Source: Plectonema cf. radiosum LEGE 06105
Lineage (GTDB): Bacteria > Cyanobacteriota > Cyanobacteriia > Cyanobacteriales > Nostocaceae
Direction: 5' to 3'
DNA length: 55,287 nucleotides
NCBI RefSeq assembly: GCF_015207665.1
Contig: NZ_JADEWL010000030.1
Location: 1-55,287 of the forward strand
Shown here: positions 1 to 10,383 of the stretch, piece by piece
Position numbering within the stretch: position 1 is the first letter of the stretch
Layout of the letters: every line of letters starts with the position of its first letter
Program-made: the position numbers and the translations under genes
Notes under the pieces: generated by a model
What the model saw: the letters and a program-made list of their open reading frames with translations, nothing else
What the model was told of the DNA's origin: nothing
Databases searched by the model: none

Positions 1-30
1 CCCCTTGTCTCCCCATCCTATATTGAGATT

Positions 31-579
31 ATGGTAAAAGATAAAATTTCGTTGATTGCTGCTGCTGCTGGTGGTTTTATGTTGTTTGTTGCGATATCTG
101 GAATTTTACAGGGTACACCTGTAACAGCTTTACGGGCGCAACATAGTTTTGATTCGACTAAAATGGCTGATTTACCTTTACAAAAGATTCATTCCGATGA
201 ACCAATTAACGATACTTTACAGCAAAGGTTTTCTTTTGAGAATTCACTCGCACGAGTAAGCCAGATTGACAAAGCGCTAAATAGTTTCCGTGTTTTAACT
301 GAGAAAAGTAAACCCGTTTTGGAGAGTAAAATTTTATCTGAAGTCGCAAATACTGATTGGGATACTCAAAATTTAGGATTTACCAATTGGGTTGGTTCTG
401 TGGAAGGAACTTTGAGAAAGCAGGATTATCAAATTAAAAAACTGGAATATCAGTTAGCTCAAAAGCAATATGAAGATAAAGCTATTTCTCAAAATATATT
501 GAATCAGAAACAAGCTGCACATAACAAAGCTAAAAAAGATTTTCAAGCTTTTATCAAATCTTTTTCAGTTGCTGATTGA
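31..579 (+). CDS. Hypothetical membrane-anchored coiled-coil protein
   Basis: I do not recognise this 182-residue protein. It opens with a short basic stretch and one hydrophobic segment (about residues 6-27, rich in Ala, Gly, Phe and Val) that fits a signal anchor. The rest is hydrophilic, and the last 50 or so residues are rich in Lys, Gln, Glu and Ala with a heptad-like pattern, suggesting a coiled coil outside the membrane. No cysteines or catalytic motif are visible. The gene is complete: its ATG lies 30 bases from the window edge and it ends 81 bases before the ROK kinase. The call as a real gene rests on codon pattern, length and protein composition. Confidence 0.6.
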   Translation: MVKDKISLIAAAAGGFMLFVAISGILQGTPVTALRAQHSFDSTKMADLPLQKIHSDEPINDTLQQRFSFENSLARVSQIDKALNSFRVLTEKSKPVLESKILSEVANTDWDTQNLGFTNWVGSVEGTLRKQDYQIKKLEYQLAQKQYEDKAISQNILNQKQAAHNKAKKDFQAFIKSFSVAD

Positions 580-660
580 ATATGCATAACAGGTGTTGAA
601 TCTGTTTGCAAATTATTTTGATATTTATTGAATTATTTATCCCTAGCTGATAATTGATAA

Positions 661-1563
661 TTGAAAAAAGTGGTAACTCAAGTAATTGGTATTGATTTGG
701 GAGGAACGGCAATAAAATTAGGACGATTTACGTCCGAGGGTACTTGTTTAAAATCACTAACTGTGGATACTCCTCAGCCTGCAACTCCGGAAGCGGTGAT
801 AGAGGCTATTGTTGATGCAGTAGCCAAAATTGACCCAGAAGGACAGGCTGTGGCGATTGGTGTGGGAACTCCTGGTCCTGCGGATGCAACTGGACGTATT
901 GCCAAAATTGCCATCAACCTTCCTCAATGGCGGAATGTTTTTTTAGCGGATATTTTGGAAGCGAAAATTGGTAAACCCACAATTATTGATAATGATGCAA
1001 ATTGTGCGGGGTTAGGAGAAGCTTGGTTGGGTGGGGGTCGGTTTTATGAAAATTTTATTTTATTAACTTTAGGAACTGGTGTCGGTGGAGCGATTTTCCT
1101 TGATGGTAAGTTGTTTACGGGAAGTTTTGGAGCCGCTGGAGAGTTGGGTTTAATTGGTTTAATTCCCGATGGCCCGCAGTGTAAAAGCGGCAATCAAGGT
1201 TCTTTGGAACAGCATACCTCGATCATTGCCATTCGTCGCCGCACTGGTAAAGAACCAGCGGAATTAGGTGCTTTAGCTGAAAAGGGAGATGCTCAAGCAT
1301 TGACATTTTGGCAAGAATATGGTAAGCATTTAGGAATTGGAGTTACAAGTTTGATCTATGTGCTAACCCCTGAAGCAGTGGTAATTGGAGGTGGAGTTAG
1401 TGCGAGTTTTGAGTTTTTCTTACCATCAATGAAAGCAGAGATTGAGCGGCGAGTAATGCCCACATCCCGCGTCAACTTGCAGATCATCAGAGCGGAATTG
1501 GGTAATGCTGCGGGGATGTTGGGTGCAGCGAAATTAGCTTTTGAGAAAATAGTTAAGGGATAG
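661..1563 (+). CDS. ROK-family sugar kinase, probable glucokinase
   Basis: ATP-dependent sugar kinase of the ROK family, most likely a cytoplasmic glucokinase feeding glycolysis. The N-terminal phosphate-binding motif IGIDLGGTAIK is at about residues 9-19, a second phosphate loop TLGTGVGG near 137-144, and the catalytic Asp in DNDANCAGLGEA near 112. The zinc motif of ROK proteins (CxCGxxGCxE) appears as CKSGNQGSLE near 173-182, so only one of its three cysteines remains; the zinc site is probably lost. Length (300 residues) suits the family. The start is uncommon: TTG at 661, with an in-frame GTG at 670 as the alternative. Substrate is inferred, because ROK kinases also act on fructose, allose and N-acetylmannosamine. 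Confidence 0.85.
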   Translation: MKKVVTQVIGIDLGGTAIKLGRFTSEGTCLKSLTVDTPQPATPEAVIEAIVDAVAKIDPEGQAVAIGVGTPGPADATGRIAKIAINLPQWRNVFLADILEAKIGKPTIIDNDANCAGLGEAWLGGGRFYENFILLTLGTGVGGAIFLDGKLFTGSFGAAGELGLIGLIPDGPQCKSGNQGSLEQHTSIIAIRRRTGKEPAELGALAEKGDAQALTFWQEYGKHLGIGVTSLIYVLTPEAVVIGGGVSASFEFFLPSMKAEIERRVMPTSRVNLQIIRAELGNAAGMLGAAKLAFEKIVKG

Positions 1564-1717
1564 TTGACAGTTGACAGTTGACAGTGGATAAACAACTAAT
1601 AACCATCAAGCAACAACTAATAATCATTAAGCAACAACTAATAACCATCAACTATCAACTATCAACTAACAACTGTCAACTATCAACTATCAACTATCAA
1701 CTAACAACTGTCCACTG
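1564..1717. repeat. Heptanucleotide tandem repeats (STRR-like)
   Basis: The spacer between the ROK kinase and the next gene is built from degenerate 7-base units of the TTGACAG type. They turn into AACTATC/AACAACT units on the complementary pattern, with interspersed CAACTAATAACCAT units. Such short tandemly repeated sequences are typical of heterocystous cyanobacteria. Confidence 0.85.
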
Positions 1718-2146
1718 TCAACTTTTATTTAAAGAATATCCCGTTGTTTGATGAATGTAGTGTAAGACTTTTTCATAAGATTCGGGATTGCTTGCGGGGT
1801 TGATAATTACGGGTATGCTGCTGTCGGGTAGCCAAAAGGTTATCCTACCGTTTGGTTCGTGACAAAAGGATGAAATACATTTGAGGTTGATAACGTATTC
1901 GTTTCTTTCGTAAGAGATTTTTACCCAGTACGCACCTTCTGATTCCGATTTGTTGACACGTTCGATGTATTCCAGAATTTTTTGGTAATCTTCTTGGTTG
2001 TTGTGGGGGATAATCACGATCGGTATGGCACTATTTGGCAACCAAAATGTCACCCGACCGTTTGGTTCGCAGCAGAAAGCTGTAACGCGCTTAAAATCAA
2101 CTACATATTCTTTTTTTTCGTAGTAGATTTTTACCCAATACGTCAC
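1718..2146 (-). CDS. Hypothetical protein made of two tandem copies of one small domain
   Basis: The 142-residue protein is an internal duplication. Residues about 3-67 and 73-138 align along their length: YWVKIxYExxEYVxxxK, then a Cys-containing turn CxEPNGRxTFWLPxSxIPxxI, then a helix with YxKxLxYI. I do not recognise the family. Each copy looks like a small beta-sheet plus one helix, and the conserved EPNGR turn and FWLP strand suggest a shared binding face. The start is GTG at 2144-2146 and is well supported by an AAGGAG ribosome-binding site a few bases upstream. It is encoded convergently with the ROK kinase and in the same direction as pyrG, 114 bases downstream of it. No signal peptide or membrane segment. 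Confidence 0.7.
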   Translation of the reverse strand: MTYWVKIYYEKKEYVVDFKRVTAFCCEPNGRVTFWLPNSAIPIVIIPHNNQEDYQKILEYIERVNKSESEGAYWVKISYERNEYVINLKCISSFCHEPNGRITFWLPDSSIPVIINPASNPESYEKVLHYIHQTTGYSLNKS

Positions 2147-2260
2147 AACTTCTCCTTAAATTTTCCTTTAATTTGGGCGAAACATGATTAATGCAACAGT
2201 TAATATTCAGAGTATAAAGCCTTTACCAGCTTCTCGTTGTGAGTAAATACTCTGGAAATT

Positions 2261-3940
<1,680 letters not shown>

Positions 3941-3957
3941 TCATTGTGCCACAGTAG

Positions 3958-5760
3958 ATGTTGAGAATTTTGTGTAATATCGACGTGAAACCACTGTTAG
4001 GATTAGTACTACTAGCTTCTATCGCGACTCCCGACTTAGCTTCGGCACAACAACAATCCCTGAAAGTGGTTTATCCCCGGACAAACCACAAAACAACTTC
4101 GGATAAAATCTTTTTCATTGGTACGGCTTCACCAACCGGACAAGTTTTGATAAATGGTAAACCAATTAATCGTTCTCAATCCGGTCATTTTGCACCTAGT
4201 TTCCCTTTACAAATAGGGGAGAACTTGTTTACAATTCGCCATTTATCCCAAGAAATTCAAATTAAAGTAACTAGGCTTAACGACCAACTTGAGTTACCTC
4301 AAGGATTAGCGTTTGCTATTGATTCTTTAATTCCACAGGTTGATATTGCTAGACTTCCAGGAGAACTTATATGTTTTAGCGCGATCGCACCTGCAAGCGC
4401 CACAGTATCTGTAAGATTGGGCGAAAATAAACAGGTTCCTCTTTTACTTCAACCACCACAGGCACAGTTACCCAGCAATTTAGCGGCTTTAACAGGAACC
4501 AATCAACCCCAAAAGGTTATAAAGAGCGAGTATTCTGGCTGCACCACAATCGAATCTGCCGCCTCATTTGCCTCACCAGCATATCAACTAACGTTAAACG
4601 GTCAAACAATAACTCAAGAAGCCCCTGGAAAGATAAGTATTCTACAAAAAGCAAATTTGCCGGTTGTAGAAGTAAATGCTGAGTTTGGTGTGGCTCGCAC
4701 TGGTCCTTCTACTAATCATTCTAGACTAACACCATTACCAAAGGGTACCCGTTCGGCTGTAACTGGTAAAACTGGTGAATGGCTGCGTTTGGAGTATGGT
4801 GGTTGGATTAAGAGCGGGGAAACTGTTACTTTACCGAATGCGATTATCCCCAATACAATTATTCGCAGCGTTGCTTCTAGTCAATCTAAAACCGAAACTT
4901 TGGTAAGTTTTCCCTTGCAAACTCCTGTTCCTGTAAGTGTCAAGCAGGATTCGGACAAATTTACCTTAACGCTACATAATACTATTGCTCAAACCGACAC
5001 CATTCCATTTAATGACAATCCATTTATATCACGTATAGATTGGCAGCAAATTCCTCCCTCTCCAGGAATAAATTCCGGTGCAGTGCAATATATTTTTAAT
5101 CTCAAGAAAAATCAACAGTGGGGATACAAATTGGGATATGAAGGTACTACTTTAAAGTTAAAGTTACGTCATCCTCCCGAATTAGCTCGCAGTAGACGCA
5201 AACCTTTATCTGGAATCAAGATTTTATTAGATCCTGGACATGGTGGTGAAGAATCGGGAGCCGTTGGACCAACAGGCTTACCAGAAAAAGATGTAAACTT
5301 AACTGTATCTAACTTGTTGCGTGAAGAGTTGCTCAAACGAGGTGCAACGGTAGTAATGACGCGGGAAGATGATAAATTTGTATCATTAGATCAACGACAA
5401 CTGATAATTGCCAAAGAAGAACCCACTTTGGCATTATCAGTTCATTACAATGCTCTCCCCGATTATGGTGATGCCGAAAAGACCAAGGGTGTAGGAATGT
5501 TTTGGTATCATCCCCAAGCTCATAGTTTGGCGATATATCTACATAATTATTTAGTTGATAAGTTAGACAGACCTTCTTATGGTGTATTTTGGAACAACTT
5601 AGCGTTAACTCGTCCGGAAGCAGCACCATCACTACTTTTGGAATTAGGCTTTATGAGTAATCCAGAAGAATTTGAATGGGTGACAAATTCCAAACAACAG
5701 AAAAAGTTAGCGCAAACTCTTGCTGATGGTATTACAAAGTGGTTCAGAAATAATCCTTAA
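3958..5760 (+). CDS. N-acetylmuramoyl-L-alanine amidase (Amidase_3, AmiC type)
   Basis: Periplasmic zinc amidase that cuts the amide bond between N-acetylmuramic acid and the stem peptide of peptidoglycan. An N-terminal hydrophobic segment (about residues 12-30, ending ASAQ) is a signal peptide. A beta-rich region follows, with an SH3-like stretch near residues 235-300. The catalytic domain is at about 419-598: zinc ligands His in DPGHGG, Glu in the EKD segment and His in SVHYN, and the catalytic Glu in LLLELGFMSNPEE. At 600 residues it is long because of the unassigned N-terminal half. In filamentous cyanobacteria AmiC-type enzymes perforate septal peptidoglycan for cell-cell channels; whether this one does so is inference. 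Confidence 0.9.
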   Translation: MLRILCNIDVKPLLGLVLLASIATPDLASAQQQSLKVVYPRTNHKTTSDKIFFIGTASPTGQVLINGKPINRSQSGHFAPSFPLQIGENLFTIRHLSQEIQIKVTRLNDQLELPQGLAFAIDSLIPQVDIARLPGELICFSAIAPASATVSVRLGENKQVPLLLQPPQAQLPSNLAALTGTNQPQKVIKSEYSGCTTIESAASFASPAYQLTLNGQTITQEAPGKISILQKANLPVVEVNAEFGVARTGPSTNHSRLTPLPKGTRSAVTGKTGEWLRLEYGGWIKSGETVTLPNAIIPNTIIRSVASSQSKTETLVSFPLQTPVPVSVKQDSDKFTLTLHNTIAQTDTIPFNDNPFISRIDWQQIPPSPGINSGAVQYIFNLKKNQQWGYKLGYEGTTLKLKLRHPPELARSRRKPLSGIKILLDPGHGGEESGAVGPTGLPEKDVNLTVSNLLREELLKRGATVVMTREDDKFVSLDQRQLIIAKEEPTLALSVHYNALPDYGDAEKTKGVGMFWYHPQAHSLAIYLHNYLVDKLDRPSYGVFWNNLALTRPEAAPSLLLELGFMSNPEEFEWVTNSKQQKKLAQTLADGITKWFRNNP

Positions 5761-5772
5761 AAGGTTGGTGTG

Positions 5773-5839
5773 AGAAGTCGGGTTTTTCAGATAAATAATA
5801 TTTATCACAGAAGACAAGTTTTATAAAAACCCGACTTCT
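5773..5839. repeat. Dispersed palindrome, AGAAGTCGGGTTTT family, copy 1
   Basis: AGAAGTCGGGTTTTT at the left and its perfect 15-base reverse complement at the right enclose an AT-rich loop. It lies 12 bases after the amidase stop codon, so it could act as a 3' hairpin. Related copies are near 23898, 25226, 33027, 33113 and 50963. Confidence 0.8.
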
Positions 5840-6560
5840 GTACTTGTCGTGAAATTCATCTTTTTTATCAGCATACAGTTGGTTATTCAAAAGTAAAACT
5901 CAGCAGCCAAACCAAAAGTATTTATTAAACAATCAATCAAACAAAAATATTAGTAGAAAGCATATATATTTTTTGCAAAGATTTTCTATATTTGATGCTT
6001 ATTTAATTTAGCTATTAGCATACTGATGTGGATTTTACTTAAGCAAAAACTCAAATATGATAAAAAACTAGAAAAACAAGCTTTTTAAATTCATAAACAT
6101 CGCCGTTATTTCCGGGTTTTTACGGTAACTTTACAATTTCTTTACTAAAAACAATTGCTTCTACACATTAACTTTACAGTAATTTGTTTAAATAATTCCA
6201 ATTGAAGTTATATTAAAGTTTGTCCACAAAAAAATGAAGAATTCAATATAAACCATCGCAATTTGTATAAACTTTAACTGTTTAAATTACTTTCCGTCCA
6301 TCAATTTTTTTGCTTAAAGCTAACTATTTAGAATATTTTAGCCTCTGCTGCGCTAGAGAAGAGTATCTATATCTAAGCTGTTCGTTGATTAATATTATAC
6401 AAACAGTATTGTAAATACTCTGATTCCAACCTCGTGAGAGCCGCATTTGATTTGCGCTTCTTTCATAATGTTATTTGTGTTTCCCTGATTATTAGTAGAC
6501 CTGGCTAGTCGTTAATAGGTATTTGATTTTAAACGTAGTATCATTATTTGGATACAGGTG
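5840..6560 (+). promoter_or_regulatory. Gene-free leader of the exopolysaccharide locus
   Basis: About 720 AT-rich bases without a credible gene precede the first exopolysaccharide gene. The 10-base sequence TAACTTTACA occurs twice, at 6126-6135 and 6169-6178, and could be a pair of regulator sites. No attenuator or JUMPstart-like element was recognised. The region is the natural place for the main promoter of the locus. Confidence 0.4.
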
Positions 6561-7376
6561 ATGGCACAGGTGCAGTTACTCAACGTAAACATTCATAACG
6601 TCGCGATGAGCGACCTATTAAATAATCTGCGAGATGGTGGTCTGGTAGTGACTCCTAACGTAGACCATCTGATGAAATTGCAAAGAGACCGCGATTTTTA
6701 TGGAGTTTATCAAGAAGCAGAATACAGAGTTTGTGATAGTAGAATATTGATGTATGTATCTCATTTTTTGGGAACACCGATAAAAGAAAAAATTTCAGGT
6801 TCCGATTTGTTTCCAGCTTTTTATAGTTATTACAAAAATGATGAAAGTATAAAAATTTTTATACTTGGAGCCGAAGCCGGAATTGCTGAAATTGCTCGAA
6901 AAAATATTAATTCCAAAGTCGGTAGAGAAATTATCGTTGATACTTACTCACCTCCTTTCGGGTTTGAGAAAGATGAGAAAGAATGTCAAAACATTTTAGA
7001 CATAATCAATTCTTCAAATGCAACAGTTTTAGCAATTGGAGTGGGCGCTCCTAAACAAGAAATGTGGATTGCAAAACATAGAAAGTATTTACATAAAATC
7101 AAGATATTTTTGGCAATTGGTGCAACGATTAACTTTGAAGCTGGAAATATCAAACGCTGTCCGAGATGGATGAGTGAAGTTGGTTTAGAGTGGCTGTATA
7201 GACTTTGCAGCGAACCTAAAAGGCTTTGGAAGAGGTATATTTTAGATGCAGTTCCATTCCTTTACTTGGTTTTCAAGCAACGCTTTCAACTGTATAAAAA
7301 TCCGTGGTCGCCAATGAAGTCCAATCGAGTTAATAATAGTGTTACATCTATAGTTAGAAGTTTTAAGAGAATGTAG
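6561..7376 (+). CDS. WecG/TagA/CpsF-family glycosyltransferase
   Basis: GT26-type glycosyltransferase that adds a sugar (in known relatives N-acetylmannosamine or a mannosaminuronic acid) to a lipid-linked acceptor on the cytoplasmic face of the inner membrane. The family pattern is clear: the early TPNVDHL segment, DSRILMYVSHFLG near residue 65, a Gly-rich FILGAEAG strand, and the hallmark IGVGAPKQEMWIAKHR near 160-175, followed by GATINFEAGNIKRCPRWMSEVGLEWLYRL. The C-terminal tail is hydrophobic and basic and may bind membrane. I use the ATG at 6561; an overlapping GTG three bases earlier is possible. It is the first gene of the exopolysaccharide block, 100 bases before the Wzc-like gene. 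Confidence 0.88.
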   Translation: MAQVQLLNVNIHNVAMSDLLNNLRDGGLVVTPNVDHLMKLQRDRDFYGVYQEAEYRVCDSRILMYVSHFLGTPIKEKISGSDLFPAFYSYYKNDESIKIFILGAEAGIAEIARKNINSKVGREIIVDTYSPPFGFEKDEKECQNILDIINSSNATVLAIGVGAPKQEMWIAKHRKYLHKIKIFLAIGATINFEAGNIKRCPRWMSEVGLEWLYRLCSEPKRLWKRYILDAVPFLYLVFKQRFQLYKNPWSPMKSNRVNNSVTSIVRSFKRM

Positions 7377-7476
7377 AAGTTGTTTGTACTTCTCTTAAAA
7401 TTGAAATTAGTAAAAACTTGATATTTGCACTGTTTAGTGCGTTCATTGAATTAAACATCAGCTAATATTGCGAACT

Positions 7477-9666
7477 ATGGAAAATCCCAACTATCCAGAA
7501 GAGATAGATGTACAGAAGTATTTGTTGGTCTTAAAACGTCGTTGGCTGATACTAACGGGGGTATTTGCAACATTTACAGGCTTAGCATTATTTACTGTAT
7601 CAGTTCAAAAACCAGCTTACGAAGCTAGTGGCAGTCTGCTTTTTCAGTCTAACCGGACATCATCTCTAACGGGTGCTGGCGAAAAAATAGGCGATTTAGA
7701 AGCTTTGAAGCGCGAATTTAATCCTCTGGATACTCAAGCTTTACTTATACAATCCACTCCATTAAAACAGGAAGTGATTGATGCTCTCGAACTCAAACAC
7801 GATGATGGCACTCCTTGGAAGCCAAATTCAGTTCGCGTGAGAGCAGAAGCTGTGTTAGGTACAGATGTACTGAAAGTGTCTTATGCTTCTGAAAATCCAG
7901 AGCAAGCGAAAGAAATCGTCAATCAGGTGATGAAATCTTTTATTAAAAACAATATAAGCGTTAACCGTTCCGAAGCAAACGCAGCGGGTACGTTTATTCA
8001 GAGCCAAATTCCCCAAGCGCGGAAAAACTTAGAAGAAGCGGCAGAAAATTTACGTAAATTTAAAGCAACGAATCAAGTTATTGATTTGACAAGGGAAACG
8101 GAAGGTACTGTATTAACGATTAATAATTTAAACAACCAATTAAGCCAAGCTCGCTCTGAATTTGCCGATTTACAGGCAAAAGAATCAGAACTACGCACTC
8201 AATTAAATTTACCTGGAAGCTTAGCTATAGATATTACTTCTTCTCAAGTACCGGGAGTGCAAGAGGTTTTAGAACAATTACAAACAGTTCAATCAGAGCT
8301 AGCAACATTAAAAACTCGTTTAACCGAATCCCATCCGAATATAGTCGAGCTGCAAGAAAAAGAAGTTGCCCTGAAAGCTTTATTAAATCAAAGGACTACA
8401 GACGTATTGGGATATCAACCGGGAATTGCACCGGGTAGGTTGCAGATGGGGAAAATTAAACAAGATTTAACTGCCGAATTGATAGAAATACAAGCTCAAC
8501 GCTTGGGCTTATCCGAAAAAATAGAATCACTAGAAAAACAGAGAATTTTGTTTAGAGATCGAGCTAGTATTTTACCGAATTTGGAAAAACAGTTACAAGA
8601 GCGAGAACGTCAGTTAAATGTAGCACGTGCGAGCTTAGAAAATTTGCTGACTAGATTGCAGGAAATAACAGTTGCAGAAAATCAAACTGTAGGTAACGCT
8701 CGGATTATTGAATATGCCAACTCTTACCCCAGTCCCCAAGCGGCAAAAAAGAAAATGGGGATTACCGCAGGCGGTATATTTAGTGGTTTATTACTCGGTG
8801 TAGCATCTGCATTCTTTGTTGATTTAATCGATAGAAGACTGAAGACGGTTAAGGAAGCAGAAGCGCTGTTTGGATACACTGTTCTGGGTTTGATTCCCAA
8901 GTTTGAAGCTAACGATAGTACTGTAACTTCTGTCGAGTATACTGGTTCAGATGTTTCACAACGTGTAATAGTTGCAACATCTCCGCGCACAGTCATCCAC
9001 GAAGCTTACCAGATGCTTCAGGCTAATTTGAAGTTTATTAGTTTGGATAAAAAAGTCCGCTCAATTGCGGTGACGAGTTCTGTTGCCCAAGAAGGAAAAA
9101 CAGAAGTTGCTGCTAATTTGGCAGCCGTAATGGCTCAAGTTGGACGACGGGTATTACTAGTTGATGCAGATATGTACAACCCATCGCAGCATCACCTCTG
9201 GGGCTTGATTAACTCTATTGGCTTGAGTAACGTGATGGTTGGCGAAAACGATTTTGAGAATGCTGTACAGAAAATTACTAGAAATTTGTCAGTATTAACA
9301 GCTGGGGTCATGCCTCCCAATCCCTTAGCATTGATTGATTCAGAGCGGATGACTAAGTTGATTGAAATGCTCTCTGAAACCTACGACTGTATAATATTTG
9401 ATGCTCCTAGCCTAGTAGGAACCGCAGAAGCTGCGGTATTGTCACAGATGGTGGACGGAGCATTGATTGTAGTTAGACCGGGTAAAGTCAATTCAGCGAG
9501 TGCTAGCGCTGCGAAGTCTTTACTAGAAAGGTCTGAAACAAACGTTTTGGGAATTGTTGCAAATGGCGTAAATGTCAAGCACGAGCCAAATAATTATTTT
9601 TACTATACCAGTCCCCACACTGAATCCAGCGTGGAAAAAGTTAGTCAAGAGACAGTACATTCCTAA
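7477..9666 (+). CDS. Wzc-like polysaccharide co-polymerase with BY-kinase domain
   Basis: Inner-membrane protein controlling chain length and export of capsular or exopolysaccharide. Order of parts: Wzz domain with first membrane segment (about residues 15-50), a long periplasmic coiled-coil region (about 170-400), second membrane segment (about 425-448), then a cytoplasmic bacterial tyrosine kinase domain. The kinase has Walker A SSVAQEGKTE, Walker A' VLLVDADMYNPS and Walker B CIIFDAPSL. The C-terminus holds a short tyrosine group (YFYY), the likely autophosphorylation site, although it is smaller than in Escherichia coli Wzc. I start at the ATG at 7477 (729 residues); a TTG nine bases upstream is in frame. 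Strong family match; the polymer it serves is unknown. Confidence 0.93.
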   Translation: MENPNYPEEIDVQKYLLVLKRRWLILTGVFATFTGLALFTVSVQKPAYEASGSLLFQSNRTSSLTGAGEKIGDLEALKREFNPLDTQALLIQSTPLKQEVIDALELKHDDGTPWKPNSVRVRAEAVLGTDVLKVSYASENPEQAKEIVNQVMKSFIKNNISVNRSEANAAGTFIQSQIPQARKNLEEAAENLRKFKATNQVIDLTRETEGTVLTINNLNNQLSQARSEFADLQAKESELRTQLNLPGSLAIDITSSQVPGVQEVLEQLQTVQSELATLKTRLTESHPNIVELQEKEVALKALLNQRTTDVLGYQPGIAPGRLQMGKIKQDLTAELIEIQAQRLGLSEKIESLEKQRILFRDRASILPNLEKQLQERERQLNVARASLENLLTRLQEITVAENQTVGNARIIEYANSYPSPQAAKKKMGITAGGIFSGLLLGVASAFFVDLIDRRLKTVKEAEALFGYTVLGLIPKFEANDSTVTSVEYTGSDVSQRVIVATSPRTVIHEAYQMLQANLKFISLDKKVRSIAVTSSVAQEGKTEVAANLAAVMAQVGRRVLLVDADMYNPSQHHLWGLINSIGLSNVMVGENDFENAVQKITRNLSVLTAGVMPPNPLALIDSERMTKLIEMLSETYDCIIFDAPSLVGTAEAAVLSQMVDGALIVVRPGKVNSASASAAKSLLERSETNVLGIVANGVNVKHEPNNYFYYTSPHTESSVEKVSQETVHS

Positions 9667-9738
9667 ACTCAAAAGTAGACAATTAGAAGTAATTCCCTTG
9701 CTTTTATTGTCTACTCCTTATCAAGTTGAAATTTAACT

Positions 9739-10346
9739 ATGAGCGTCCAACTAAACAAAGAAATTAATTATAACCAAGTGCCAGTGGAAGATTTGAGCTT
9801 GTGGGAGCAGTCAATTATTCGTCAAGGTGTAACCTTGGAAAATCGATATTTAGACCGTCCTTATGATGCTCCGAAATTGGCTAAAAGAGTCAATGTCGCA
9901 GCGAGTGCCTTTTTGGCAATGTCTCGATCAAAGACGGAGCGAATATTGGTGCGAATGCTGTTGTTTTACAAGATGTCCCCCCAGGAGCAACCGCAGTGGC
10001 TATACCTGCCCAAATTATTAATTCTCCTCACATTAGTACCATACCTTAAGATTTGGATTCTGATGGAAAAAGACTCGGTTCATCAGCAGATTATTTAAAC
10101 GAGAATTATGCCATTTTGATAGAACCAACTTCAGCAGAAGCTTTGGTAAATGGATTGATTAATGCAATGCACAAATTTGCTCAAGACGAGAAATTGCGAT
10201 CGCAATTAGGTAATGCTGGTAGGGAACGGGTGCAAGAAAATTTTGACTGGGAACGCAAAATTGACCGCATTTTAGAAATTTATGATTTAGCAACTGCAAT
10301 GGATATACCTGCAAAGATAGTCAATTCTGTCAAGCCTGATGAATAA
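9739..10346 (+). pseudogene. Decayed mosaic: unknown N-terminus, acetyltransferase tail, GT4 tail
   Basis: Three coding remnants sit in a row in different frames. From 9739 an open frame gives about 60 residues I do not recognise. At 9921-10049, in another frame, the reading VSIKDGANIGANAVV..QDVPPGATAVAIPA is the C-terminal left-handed beta-helix tail of a serine acetyltransferase/hexapeptide acyltransferase, ending in TAA. Directly after, from about 10050 to 10346, comes the C-terminal third of a GT4 glycosyltransferase (EPTSAEALVNGLINAM, then GRERVQENFDWERKIDRI), lacking its N-terminal two thirds. No single frame joins them. The GT4 tail resembles the end of the glycosyltransferase at 22548. 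This is most likely the scar of deletions that removed two or more former exopolysaccharide genes. A sequencing error could explain the first frameshift but not the missing domains. Confidence 0.75.
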
Positions 10347-10383
10347 TAATTTCTAATTTGTAAAACAATTGAGGGTATGAATC

